From Candidatus Manganitrophaceae bacterium (GTDB lineage Bacteria > Nitrospirota > Nitrospiria > SBBL01 > JAADHI01), in the NCBI GenBank assembly GCA_013151935.1, contig JAADHI010000146.1:1-32599 (forward strand): a stretch of DNA of 32,599 nt, read 5' to 3'. This document shows positions 1 through 7,607 of this stretch, piece by piece; the stretch's first letter is position 1, and every line of letters starts with the position of its first letter. The notes below the pieces were generated by a model. That model made no database searches and had not been told where the DNA came from. It was given only the letters and a program-made list of their open reading frames with translations. The position numbers were made by a program, and so were the translations under genes.

Positions 1-10
1 TAAATTTGTT

Positions 11-86
11 GGGGCTGTAGCTCAGCTGGGAGAGCACAAGGCTGGCAGTCTTGGGGTCAGGGGTTCGATCCCCCTCAGCTCCACCA
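11..86 (+). tRNA. tRNA-Ala (anticodon GGC)
   Basis: A full cloverleaf can be drawn by eye. The acceptor stem pairs 11-17 with 76-82 and contains a G3:U70 wobble pair (G13 with T80), the classical identity element for alanyl-tRNA synthetase. The anticodon loop is 42-48 with GGC at 44-46. The T arm is 59-75 with a TTCGATC loop. The 3' CCA is encoded (84-86) and is followed by a run of T. The anticodon reads GCC and GCU alanine codons. Its promoter lies outside the window. Confidence 0.97.
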
Positions 87-98
87 TTTTTTTAAAGA

Positions 99-128
99 TT
101 GATACGATCCAAATTTTTATTCTAGAAT
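99..128 (+). promoter_or_regulatory. Predicted sigma-70-type promoter for the exported nuclease-fold gene
   Basis: TTGATA at 99-104 (5 of 6 match to TTGACA) and TAGAAT at 123-128 (5 of 6 match to TATAAT) are separated by 18 bases. Transcription would start near 135, just after the tRNA and ahead of the gene at 217. This is pattern matching only. Confidence 0.5.
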
Positions 129-216
129 ACTTTCCCTTGAAATCGTTTATAGACACCTACACTCTCAATTTACGCCCCGGATGGGCTTCAAAAACCGTCT
201 ATTATTCAGAATCACC

Positions 217-1029
217 ATGAAAACATTCTCCTGGGCCTTCATCTTTTTGCTCTTTTTTTGTTTTAAGAGCACCGCACAAGCAGATGAATTAAAACCAAAA
301 TTCCTCAAAAAAGAATACCGGGGTTTTACGCTGTGGCTCGATTGTAAAACCCAGCATGGTGCAATCGCATTTCATTATAAGATTGGAAAAGATAAAAATA
401 ACATACGCAATAAAAATACCAGTTACGACTTTGATAGAAAAGTTTCCGTCTCCTGTCAACCACAAACCTGGCGTTCATATAGAACAAATACAGTCGATCC
501 CTTGCAAGGGGAATGGCGAAGAGGCACACTCGTTCCGAGCAATCATATGGACAGTAGCCTTGCAAAAATAAAGGAGACCTATTACCTCACAAATACTCTG
601 CCACAAAATGCCATCCTGTCTCGCAGCATCGGGGCCTGGTACTATAGCGAAATGATTACAGAATGTTATCGAGACCTCAGCCCTTTAGAGGTTTGGGGTG
701 GGGTGATTTGGGGCGATAACCCAGAGAACGATTTTTTCACAGTCACGCATGGAATCAAGACCCCTGATTTCTGGTGGAAACTCATTTATCGCACTGACAA
801 AAAAACCTATCTCGCCTGGATCTTTCCCAATCACTGGTCAGCCAAAGCCTCCAAAATGGATAGTTTCTTGGTTTCAATCGAAACCCTCGAAAACACCGTC
901 GAATTCATGCCCGACATCGGGACACTGCGAAGCTCAGCACAAGCCAAGCTTCCACCAACAAACACTTGGCCTCTTGTCATTTCAAAAGACAAACTGGAAT
1001 GTGAAGGAAAAGAAACCTCACGTGATTGA
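217..1029 (+). CDS. Exported DNA/RNA non-specific endonuclease (NUC1) family protein with degenerate active site
   Basis: The protein has an N-terminal signal peptide (MKTFSWAF, a hydrophobic core, then AQA-DE), so it should act in the periplasm or outside the cell. The body follows the NUC1 (EndoG/NucA/Serratia nuclease) family, including the TNTLPQ segment, a GAW segment and VWGGVIWG. Family members cut DNA and RNA with a DRGH motif plus a Mg-binding Asn. Counting from an in-frame ATG at 181, the DRGH site reads RRGT at residues 113-116, so the general-base His is Thr. The usual Asn of NxGAW is Ser149. I infer that it is catalytically dead or much altered. I prefer the ATG at 217 because it gives a standard signal peptide; 181 would add 12 residues. 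Neither start has a good ribosome site. It overlaps the next gene by 8 bases, which suggests an operon. Confidence 0.75.
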   Translation: MKTFSWAFIFLLFFCFKSTAQADELKPKFLKKEYRGFTLWLDCKTQHGAIAFHYKIGKDKNNIRNKNTSYDFDRKVSVSCQPQTWRSYRTNTVDPLQGEWRRGTLVPSNHMDSSLAKIKETYYLTNTLPQNAILSRSIGAWYYSEMITECYRDLSPLEVWGGVIWGDNPENDFFTVTHGIKTPDFWWKLIYRTDKKTYLAWIFPNHWSAKASKMDSFLVSIETLENTVEFMPDIGTLRSSAQAKLPPTNTWPLVISKDKLECEGKETSRD

Positions 1030-2044
1030 AAATATCGCTGAGACTCCGAACACATTGGACGCCCGGAAAAATATACGAGACATCCTGCACCACATCTTTG
1101 CCTACAGCCCTCCACAAAAAGCTTTAATTATCTACGACATGCAATCGGAGCTATCTCGTCTACTCACAAGTGCCTATCGCGCACAACTGCCCGAAAGCAC
1201 CTGCCTCGATTTTGAAGAATGTCCTCCCGAAACGATTTTGGAAGCGCTAAACAAGCTAAAAGCTTCTGACCTTGCAATCCTCATTCAATCCACCAGCTTT
1301 CGTTTGAGTAAATTTCGGATTCGTATTGAATTGTTTCAACGTAAAATAAAGGTCATCGAACATCCACATTTAGGCCGAATGCAAAAAATAGAATTGCAGA
1401 CCTACATTGATTCTCTCGCCTACGATCCCAACTACTATCGTCGTCTGGGCCCAAAACTGAAACAACAAATTGGCAGCGCATCAGAAATTAAACTCATCGG
1501 TGATAAAACGCTTCTCCGATACAAAGGCCCCTTTTTGACACCAAAACTCAATATCGGGGACTACAGGGAAATGAAAAACATCGGGGGGCAATTTCCCATT
1601 GGCGAGGTCTTTACCGAACCCGAAAATCTCGAAACCCTGAATGGGAGTCTCACCCTCTTTGCCTTCGGGAACACACAGTTTGGCGTCCATGTGCCCGAAC
1701 AAGCCTTTACGGCCATCATCGAAAAGGGCATCCTGGTGGATAGCCCTAATGCCCCTAAAGACTTTTTGACCGTCCTAAATGAAATCAGAGAAAAAGAGGA
1801 AGTTGTTTGGGTCCGCGAGTTGGGTTTTGGACTCAACCGCGCCTTTTCACAAAAGCGGCGTGTGAGTGACATCGGGACTTATGAGCGCATGTGCGGGATA
1901 CATCTCTCCTTGGGCTCTAAACATTTACAATACAAAAAAGAGCGCTTTCGCAAAAAAGGAGGCTTCCATGTCGATGTCTTCGCCAAAACAAAACGTGTTG
2001 AGATTGATGGTTTACCGATTTACAAAAACGGGGCCTATCTCTAA
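1022..2044 (+). CDS. M29-like (AmpS/AmpT-type) metallo-aminopeptidase
   Basis: The protein is about 340 residues long. The N-terminal third resembles the Rossmann-like domain of M29 aminopeptidases (ALIIYD and following). The C-terminal part carries what appear to be all five metal ligands of that family: Glu195 in GEVFTEP, Glu266 in RELGFGLN, His294 in GIHLSLG, and His316 and Asp318 in FHVDVF. Their spacing resembles that of AmpS. Known M29 enzymes remove N-terminal residues using Co or Zn. No signal peptide is seen, so it is probably cytoplasmic. The start is uncertain. GTG at 1022 has AAGGA 13 bases upstream and overlaps the preceding stop; GTG at 1001 is an alternative. Reading further upstream only gives the nuclease gene out of frame. 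Some M29-fold proteins are ring-cleaving dioxygenases (NicX-like), so the substrate is open. Confidence 0.75.
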   Translation: MIENIAETPNTLDARKNIRDILHHIFAYSPPQKALIIYDMQSELSRLLTSAYRAQLPESTCLDFEECPPETILEALNKLKASDLAILIQSTSFRLSKFRIRIELFQRKIKVIEHPHLGRMQKIELQTYIDSLAYDPNYYRRLGPKLKQQIGSASEIKLIGDKTLLRYKGPFLTPKLNIGDYREMKNIGGQFPIGEVFTEPENLETLNGSLTLFAFGNTQFGVHVPEQAFTAIIEKGILVDSPNAPKDFLTVLNEIREKEEVVWVRELGFGLNRAFSQKRRVSDIGTYERMCGIHLSLGSKHLQYKKERFRKKGGFHVDVFAKTKRVEIDGLPIYKNGAYL

Positions 2045-2066
2045 AAAAAACCATCAGGGAAGCCAC

Positions 2067-2095
2067 TTGACCATTCAAGATCCCAGAGTCATAAT
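2067..2095 (+). promoter_or_regulatory. Predicted promoter for the exported protein at 2124
   Basis: TTGACC (2067-2072) and CATAAT (2090-2095) each match the sigma-70 consensus at 5 of 6 positions, with a 17-base spacer. The site lies in the gap after the aminopeptidase gene and about 30 bases ahead of the next start. Confidence 0.5.
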
Positions 2096-2123
2096 GTAGA
2101 TATAATCTAGGGAGGATATTCCG

Positions 2124-2648
2124 ATGATGCATCGCATAATAATTGGGCTTTGGATATTGGCTTTTTCCTTATTTCCCCTTCAAGCGGTTCAGGTCCTGGC
2201 CGATGAATACGGTCGCACAGGCAGCCTCGTTGCCTTTATTGAATCGGACAAACGTAAATACGACGTGGGCGAACCCATTTACATCACTGTTTCGCTCACA
2301 AATCATACGACAGTGTCCCTCATCATCAATAAACGTCTCAATCCCCTGCTTGATCTCCAATGGGATCTTTTTTATGAAACCCTGGGCGGAAATTTATCAA
2401 TGAAAGAAAGTCCCCCGATCGACTTAAACACAGATGACTTTATGCGGCTAGAAGTCAATGAGGAACTCGGAAAACGCTTCGAGGATCTAAGCGTCATGGT
2501 TGATGCCCCCTTACCCTTAAAACCAGGACGTTATGCCATCCGTCTGACCTACAAAAACAAAGAAAAACCCAAAGGAGATGAAACCTGGGCGGGCTTAACC
2601 GTCACCAATCTACTCTGGATTGAAATCAAACCCAGCAAAAAGATTTAA
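2124..2648 (+). CDS. Exported protein of unknown function, probable beta-sandwich domain
   Basis: The protein has 174 residues. The start is ATG at 2124 with GGAGG at 2111-2115, eight bases upstream. A signal peptide (MMHRIIIGLWILAFSLFPL, probably cut after VLA) is followed by alternating hydrophobic strands. The pattern 'D..KYDVGEPIYITVSLTNHT' is typical of Ig-like or BsuPI-type beta-sandwich domains, in which a VGEPI turn precedes a strand and a 'LTN' motif. No catalytic residues stand out, and there is one domain only. It has its own likely promoter and converges on lipA with an 18-base gap. I do not recognise a named family, so function is unknown. Residence in the periplasm is inferred from the leader. 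Confidence 0.75.
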   Translation: MMHRIIIGLWILAFSLFPLQAVQVLADEYGRTGSLVAFIESDKRKYDVGEPIYITVSLTNHTTVSLIINKRLNPLLDLQWDLFYETLGGNLSMKESPPIDLNTDDFMRLEVNEELGKRFEDLSVMVDAPLPLKPGRYAIRLTYKNKEKPKGDETWAGLTVTNLLWIEIKPSKKI

Positions 2649-2666
2649 GACCGAATTTAATACGCT

Positions 2667-3611
2667 TCACCCCCCCTGGTTTAACACCACAAGCGGGTTT
2701 TGGTTTTTACCTGGATTCAGGCCTTTGACTTGACTTGCGGCATGATAAGAGCTTCTGACCAATGGGCCGGATTCCACGTGAATCAGCCCCATTTTTTCTC
2801 CCCGTGTTTTTAAGGCAAGAAATTCCTCCGGCGTAGCAAATCGCGCAATGGGCAGGTGTTTGGCTGTCGGTTGCAGGTATTGTCCTAAGGTAAGAATATC
2901 ACAGCCAATTTCCACAAGATCCTGCATCACCGCTTCCACTTCCTCAATAGATTCCCCCAATCCCAACATCAGCCCTGTTTTTGTTTTCAGCCCGCAAGCT
3001 TTTGCGCATTTTAAGACTTCGAGTGAGCGACTATAAGCCGCTTGTGGACGCACGAGGGCATGCAGACGTGGTACGGTTTCAATATTGTGTGCGAGCACAT
3101 CCGGACCTTCAGAAAAGACCGTCTGAAGTGCCAGCTTTTTGCCTTGAAAGTCAGGAATCAAGACTTCAACACTGCAATCCGTCATTTGCCTGATTTTTTT
3201 TATTGTTTCGGCAAAATGTTCTGCCCCGCCGTTTTTTAATTCATCCCGGTTAACCGAGGTGATCACCACATGTTTTAGATTCAAGCGTGCAACCGCTTCA
3301 GCCACATGTGCAGGTTCTTTAGGGTCAAGTGCTTTGGGTTGTCCAAAACCAACATTGCAAAAACCACAGCTCCGGGTGCAAATCTCACCTAAAATCATAA
3401 ACGTCGCCGTGCCGACATTCCAACATTCCCAAATATTCGGGCACCGTGCTTCTTCACAAACGGTATTCAAATCGAGGTTTTTTACAAGATGACGAATTTT
3501 GAGGTAGTCTTCACCCGTCTGAGCTTTGACTTTAAACCAGGGAGGGAGACGCATCGTGCGTCGTTTTTCCGGGGTTTTAAAATTACGTTTCGGTATTTTT
3601 TCACCGTTCAA
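2667..3611 (-). CDS. lipA: Lipoyl synthase
   Basis: LipA is a radical-SAM enzyme that inserts two sulfur atoms into octanoyl groups bound to lipoyl domains. Both [4Fe-4S] sites are visible. The auxiliary cluster uses Cys52, Cys57 and Cys63 (CEEARCPNIWEC). The radical-SAM cluster uses Cys78, Cys82 and Cys85 (CTRSCGFC). The conserved RSSYHA near the C-terminus is present, and its serine ligates the auxiliary cluster in known LipA. The 314-residue length is normal. The start taken is TTG at 3611, which overlaps the lpdA stop (TTGA) and has GAGG about 10 bases upstream. ATG at 3554 is an alternative that keeps all known motifs. Overlap with lpdA indicates translational coupling. No lipB or lplA is present in the window. 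Confidence 0.97.
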   Translation of the reverse strand: MNGEKIPKRNFKTPEKRRTMRLPPWFKVKAQTGEDYLKIRHLVKNLDLNTVCEEARCPNIWECWNVGTATFMILGEICTRSCGFCNVGFGQPKALDPKEPAHVAEAVARLNLKHVVITSVNRDELKNGGAEHFAETIKKIRQMTDCSVEVLIPDFQGKKLALQTVFSEGPDVLAHNIETVPRLHALVRPQAAYSRSLEVLKCAKACGLKTKTGLMLGLGESIEEVEAVMQDLVEIGCDILTLGQYLQPTAKHLPIARFATPEEFLALKTRGEKMGLIHVESGPLVRSSYHAASQVKGLNPGKNQNPLVVLNQGG

Positions 3612-5008
3612 AAGTGAATGGCCTCGTCAAAAATTGCACCACCGGCTTCCATCACCGCCTCGGAAAGCGTCGGATGGGGATGAATGGCCTGATTCAAGTC
3701 AGAAGCCGTGGCTTCCAAGGTTTTTGCCAGTACAAATTCACCAATCAGTTCAGTCGCTTCCGCACCAATAATGTGCGCCCCTAAAATTTCGCCGTGTTTT
3801 TCATCGGCAATGATTTTGACAAAACCTTCCGTTTCCCCAAGGGCAATGGCTTTCCCATTGGCACTCAGAGGGAATTTGGCGACTTTAATGGCAAGCCCCG
3901 CTTTACGCGCTCTAGCCTCGGTCAGACCGACGGAAGCAACTTGGGGGTGACAATAAACTGCGCTGGGAATGGCATCTGAATCAATGGGGATCCGGGTCAT
4001 GCCTGCAATCGTTTCCGCCACAAAAACACCTTGTGCCATTGCACCGTGGGCCAGCGCAGGACGTGTACTGACATCCCCAATCGCAAAAATACCTTCACAA
4101 TTTGTAAGCATATTTTCATCGACCTGGATCAATCCGCTACCTTCTTCTTGTGAAATACCTAGTGTTTCGAGTCCAATCTTATCTACATTGGCCGCACGTC
4201 CCACGGCCACCAAAATGACTTCGGCAGAGATATCTTCTGTTTCACCCGTCTCATCTTCAAGAGAAACAGCATAAACACCGTCTTCGTCCCGAATCCTTCC
4301 CACACGTTTTCCCGTTTTGACCGCAATTTTTCGCTTTTTAAAGCTGCGCGCGAGCAGGGTCGAAACCTCGTGATCCTCGGTCGGCAATAAAACAGGACAC
4401 ATCTCCACAATCGTAACTTGTACCCCATAAACCGAATAAATATAGGCAAATTCAACCCCGATTGCGCCACCGCCCACAATAAGCACAGACTGGGGCAATT
4501 GACGTCGCAGCAAGGCCTCATTACTCGTAATAATACGTGTACCGTTGATCGGAAGATGGGGAAGACTTTTGACCCGGCTGCCCGTTGCAATGATGATATT
4601 TTTTCCCTGAATGATTTGTGTGTCTTCAGCACCCTCAATCTCAATTTGTCCGGGAGCAATGATTTTGCCAAACCCCTCAAAAATATCCACATGATGCTTT
4701 TTCATTAAATGCAGGACGCCACGATAAAGCTTTTGCAAGACCTTGTGGCTACGATCAACCGCCACGCCAAAATCAGCAGAAACCTTCGCCACGGTAATGC
4801 CAAATTTATCTGCATTTTGAATCAGAGACAGGATTTCGGCACTGCGAATAATTGCTTTTGAAGGAATGCAACCGTGATGCAAACACGTCCCGCCAATGGC
4901 TTCTTTTTCAATGACGGCGACTTTCAGACCCAATTGTCCCGCACGAATCGCACTCACATAGCCCCCCGGGCCACCCCCGAGAATCAAAAGGTCATACTTT
5001 TCCTGCAT
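3608..5008 (-). CDS. lpdA: Dihydrolipoyl dehydrogenase (E3)
   Basis: This flavoprotein reoxidises dihydrolipoyl groups of 2-oxoacid dehydrogenases or the glycine cleavage system, passing electrons to NAD+. The sequence shows the FAD-binding GGGPGGYVSA near residue 11 and the redox disulfide Cys42/Cys47 in GGTCLHHGCIPSK. The family more often has NVGC where this has HHGC. There is a second Rossmann motif VGGGAIGVEF, an AIGD FAD motif, and the C-terminal HPHPTLSE with the catalytic His-Glu pair. The ATG at 5008 is chosen because AAGGA sits at 5020-5016; an in-frame TTG at 5014 is less likely. It is the first gene of an lpdA-lipA operon. No E1 or E2 gene is nearby, so the partner complex cannot be named. 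Confidence 0.97.
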   Translation of the reverse strand: MQEKYDLLILGGGPGGYVSAIRAGQLGLKVAVIEKEAIGGTCLHHGCIPSKAIIRSAEILSLIQNADKFGITVAKVSADFGVAVDRSHKVLQKLYRGVLHLMKKHHVDIFEGFGKIIAPGQIEIEGAEDTQIIQGKNIIIATGSRVKSLPHLPINGTRIITSNEALLRRQLPQSVLIVGGGAIGVEFAYIYSVYGVQVTIVEMCPVLLPTEDHEVSTLLARSFKKRKIAVKTGKRVGRIRDEDGVYAVSLEDETGETEDISAEVILVAVGRAANVDKIGLETLGISQEEGSGLIQVDENMLTNCEGIFAIGDVSTRPALAHGAMAQGVFVAETIAGMTRIPIDSDAIPSAVYCHPQVASVGLTEARARKAGLAIKVAKFPLSANGKAIALGETEGFVKIIADEKHGEILGAHIIGAEATELIGEFVLAKTLEATASDLNQAIHPHPTLSEAVMEAGGAIFDEAIHF

Positions 5009-5032
5009 GATCAAATCCTTATTTCATTCAAG

Positions 5033-5067
5033 TACTGGATCCCCGCTGAAATCATTCGGGAATGACG
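5033..5067. repeat. Short intergenic repeat-like palindrome
   Basis: The segment from CTGGATCCCCG through CGGGAATGACG has CCCG and CGGG arms around an 11-base centre. It resembles the many 'ATCCCCG...CGGGAATGAC' dispersed repeats seen between genes in diverse bacteria, such as Neisseria dRS3-like units. Only one copy lies in this window, so its repeat status is recalled from general experience and not shown here. Confidence 0.35.
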
Positions 5068-5119
5068 ATCAAGAAGTTCAGCATTTAGCCATGACTAAAT
5101 ACTCTGAAGACTTTTAAAA

Positions 5120-5148
5120 AGTGTAACAGTGCTGTGGGAAAATCGCAA
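5120..5148 (-). promoter_or_regulatory. Predicted promoter of the lpdA-lipA operon
   Basis: On the minus strand, TTGCGA (5148-5143) and TACACT (5125-5120) each match the consensus at 4 of 6 positions. The spacer is 17 bases. The site lies in the 183-base gap between ychF and lpdA. The repeat-like palindrome at 5033-5067 would fall within the 5' leader of the transcript. Confidence 0.4.
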
Positions 5149-5191
5149 AAAAATAGGATGTTAGGATACTTTGGAAAGCTGCCTAGAAATT

Positions 5192-6286
5192 TTAGACATT
5201 AAAACGGAAATACATGCAATCGCCATCTTGAACTAAGTACTCTTTTCCTTCCAGACGCAAAAGCCCTTTTTCCTTGATGCCCTGTGCATCCCCCTGGGTC
5301 ACAAGATCTTGATAATGAAAGACTTCCGCACGAATAAAACCGCGTGAGATGTCTGAATGGATTTTACCGGCGGCCTCAACGGCGGGGGTGTTTTTGTGAA
5401 TCGTCCAACCCTTGACCTCGTCTTCGCCAACAGTGAAAAAGGTCATCAGCCCCAACAATTTATAAGCAGCCCGAATCAGACGTGCCAAACCCGTCTCTTT
5501 CATACCCAGTTCTTCCAAAAACATCGCGCCCTCTTCATCATCTAAAGCGGCGATTTCAGATTCAATTTTTCCGCTGATGATAATACATTCGGCACCTTCT
5601 TCTTGAGCCAGAGCCATCAGTATATCGGAGTCGCTGTTGCCTTTTACGATATCGTCTTCCGGCACATTGCCCACATACAGCATGGGCTTTCGTGTCAAAA
5701 GACTTAATTCTTTGATCAGGGGTGCTTCTTTTTCGTTTACGGAAATGGTACGCGCGCATTGTCCATCGGAAAGGGTGTCTTTTAAACGCAGCATCAAGTC
5801 CTGTTCAATTTTTGCATCTTTGTCTCCTGAACGGGCTTTTTTACCGGATTTAAAAAGACGCTTTTCGACAGTATCCAGGTCTTTTAAAATGAGTTCGGTG
5901 GTGATGAGTTCGGCATCGTCTTTCGGATTCACCTCTCCGTTGACATGGATAATTTCGGGGTCATCAAAACAACGGACCACATGAATTAAGGCATCTACAG
6001 CACGGATATGACCTAAAAATTGGTTCCCAAGCCCTTCTCCTTTGCTGGCCCCCGCAACCAATCCAGCGATATCAACAAATTCCATGTGGCTTGCACTGGT
6101 CTTTTTGGGTTTGTAGAGCGCTGTGAGAAAGTCGATGCGTTCATCGGGAACCATTACAATCCCCGTATTGGGATCAACAGTACAGAAAGGATAGTTGGCC
6201 GTTTCCGCTTCAGCGCGGGTTAGGGCGTTAAAAAGAGTCGATTTTCCGACATTCGGCAGTCCGATAATGCCACACTGTGTTGCCAT
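5192..6286 (-). CDS. ychF: Redox-regulated ATPase YchF (Obg family)
   Basis: YchF is a ribosome-associated P-loop protein of the TRAFAC class that prefers ATP over GTP. The P-loop GLPNVGKST spans residues 9-17, and the G3 segment starts at Asp72 (DIAGLVAGASKGEGLGNQFL). The G4 position reads NVPE instead of NKxD, which is the known reason for ATP preference in this family. The C-terminal TGS domain is intact (TFFTVGEDEVKGWTI onward). The 364-residue length matches the family. ATG at 6286 has AAGGA nine bases upstream. It is the last gene of the translation block and begins 11 bases after pth. Confidence 0.97.
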   Translation of the reverse strand: MATQCGIIGLPNVGKSTLFNALTRAEAETANYPFCTVDPNTGIVMVPDERIDFLTALYKPKKTSASHMEFVDIAGLVAGASKGEGLGNQFLGHIRAVDALIHVVRCFDDPEIIHVNGEVNPKDDAELITTELILKDLDTVEKRLFKSGKKARSGDKDAKIEQDLMLRLKDTLSDGQCARTISVNEKEAPLIKELSLLTRKPMLYVGNVPEDDIVKGNSDSDILMALAQEEGAECIIISGKIESEIAALDDEEGAMFLEELGMKETGLARLIRAAYKLLGLMTFFTVGEDEVKGWTIHKNTPAVEAAGKIHSDISRGFIRAEVFHYQDLVTQGDAQGIKEKGLLRLEGKEYLVQDGDCMYFRFNV

Positions 6287-6297
6287 TGAAATATTCC

Positions 6298-6870
6298 TTA
6301 TGCTGCGTTAAAACGATTCATGGCCTCTAGCACCTTGTCGTCCAATAACAAGGGCAGAGCCTCTAAGGTATCTTCAAGCGCTCCAAGCACCTTTTTTTTG
6401 TCTGCAGAGCGAAAACGCGAAAGCACATAATCGGCGGTTTCTACTCTAGGATCGCGCCCGATTCCAATTTTAAGACGAAGAAAGTCTTTTGAAGCGACAT
6501 GCTCAATCACAGAGGCCACACCCCGGTGCCCCCCGGCCCCACCCTGCTTCTTGATACGCAGGCGACCGGGTTCCAAATCAAGGTCGTCGTAGATAAGAAT
6601 GAGATTGGAAAGCGGAATTTTGTAATAGTGCAGCAACGCCGAAACAGCACGCCCCGACAGATTCATAAAGGTCTGAGGCTTGACCAGAAAAAAATCAATA
6701 CTGCCATCGGGTCCATCACAAATACCACGACAAACCTGAGCCTGCCTTTTGTCCGCCGAAAAATTGAGTTGGTGCTGTTGCGCAAAGGCATCAAGCACCC
6801 AAAAACCGACATTATGCTTTGTTTCCGCGTAGGCTGAACCGGGGTTGCCCAAACCGACAACAAGCTTCAA
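6298..6870 (-). CDS. pth: Peptidyl-tRNA hydrolase
   Basis: Pth cleaves the ester bond of peptidyl-tRNAs released from stalled ribosomes. The family signature is complete: VGLGNPG at the N-terminus, the catalytic His19 in KHNVGF, KPQTFMN, and YDDLDLEPG. The glycine-rich GGAGGHRG segment follows. At 190 residues it is of standard length. The start codon is TTG at 6870, and it is convincing because CGGAGG lies six bases upstream and the family begins MKLVVGLGNPG. The gene order rplY-pth-ychF is widely conserved in bacteria. The gap from rplY is 32 bases. Confidence 0.97.
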   Translation of the reverse strand: MKLVVGLGNPGSAYAETKHNVGFWVLDAFAQQHQLNFSADKRQAQVCRGICDGPDGSIDFFLVKPQTFMNLSGRAVSALLHYYKIPLSNLILIYDDLDLEPGRLRIKKQGGAGGHRGVASVIEHVASKDFLRLKIGIGRDPRVETADYVLSRFRSADKKKVLGALEDTLEALPLLLDDKVLEAMNRFNAA

Positions 6871-6902
6871 GTATATCCTCCGAAAAAGCGGAAGCCGTCG
6901 GC

Positions 6903-7568
6903 CTAACTATCTTCGGCCTTGGGCTCCTCGTCTTCCGAAGCGGCGACAGGTTCTGCATCCGTATCCGCAGGTGTCGTCAAGAGCGCATCTAATTGTTCAT
7001 CAGACATCGTGGAGGCCACGGAGACCACAGCCTGAGTGGCCTGCCCCAGCGCTTCAATTCCTTCATCCAGTGAAAGATCTCCGATATGAATGGTTTCGCC
7101 AAGCGCCAACTGCGACACGTCAACCTGGATGTGATCTGGAATATTCGTGGGAAGAACGCGAACTTCAAGTTCGCGCAAGTGGGTTCTAAGAACACCGCCA
7201 TCTCTTTTCACACCAATGGGGGTTCCCCCGGTAATCTCAATAACGACCTTGACTTCAAGCGGCTCAGTCATTGAAAGCTCAAAAAGATCGGCATGCAACA
7301 AGGCACCATTGAGAGGATCTTTTTGGTAATCCCGTAAAATCGCAACGTGCTGGCCTTTTTCGTCGCCCGTCATATCAAGGGTAATAAGGGTATTCACTCC
7401 TGAAACCGAGTGTAATACATCAGAAACCTCTTTCGGGTTTAAAGTGAGGGGCTTAGAAACCCCCTTGCTGTAAAGCACGGCCGGAATCTTCCCTCGCATT
7501 CTGAGCTGACGGGCAACACCCTTTCCTGCGGTTTTTCTGTATTCACCTTGAATTGTAATTTTTTGCAT
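6903..7568 (-). CDS. rplY: 50S ribosomal protein L25, long (TL5/CTC) form
   Basis: The N-terminal domain (about residues 1-95) binds 5S rRNA and has the family pattern KGVARQLRMRGKIPAVLYSKG. A second beta-rich domain (about 100-185) marks the long TL5/CTC form. The C-terminal tail from about 200 is acidic and low in complexity, as often seen in this group. ATG at 7568 has GAGGAGA upstream. The gene sits between prs and pth, its usual place. In some bacteria CTC is a general stress protein; nothing here shows stress control. Confidence 0.95.
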   Translation of the reverse strand: MQKITIQGEYRKTAGKGVARQLRMRGKIPAVLYSKGVSKPLTLNPKEVSDVLHSVSGVNTLITLDMTGDEKGQHVAILRDYQKDPLNGALLHADLFELSMTEPLEVKVVIEITGGTPIGVKRDGGVLRTHLRELEVRVLPTNIPDHIQVDVSQLALGETIHIGDLSLDEGIEALGQATQAVVSVASTMSDEQLDALLTTPADTDAEPVAASEDEEPKAEDS

Positions 7569-7607
7569 GGGATTTCTCCTCGAATGATATCAATACAGGC
7601 TTCGGGC

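Noticed and set aside
749-1021. N-terminal extension of the M29-like gene
   Set aside because: It is the nuclease gene read in another frame. The peptide has no family resemblance, and a start near 1022 is more credible.
2101-2106. Perfect TATAAT upstream of the exported protein at 2124
   Set aside because: No -35 at a workable distance (TTGACC is 28 bases away), and it is too close to the ribosome site. CATAAT at 2090 fits better.
2770-2785. parS-like sequence GATTCCACGTGAATCA
   Set aside because: It shares the CACGTG core but differs from the parS consensus at three informative positions and lies inside lipA.
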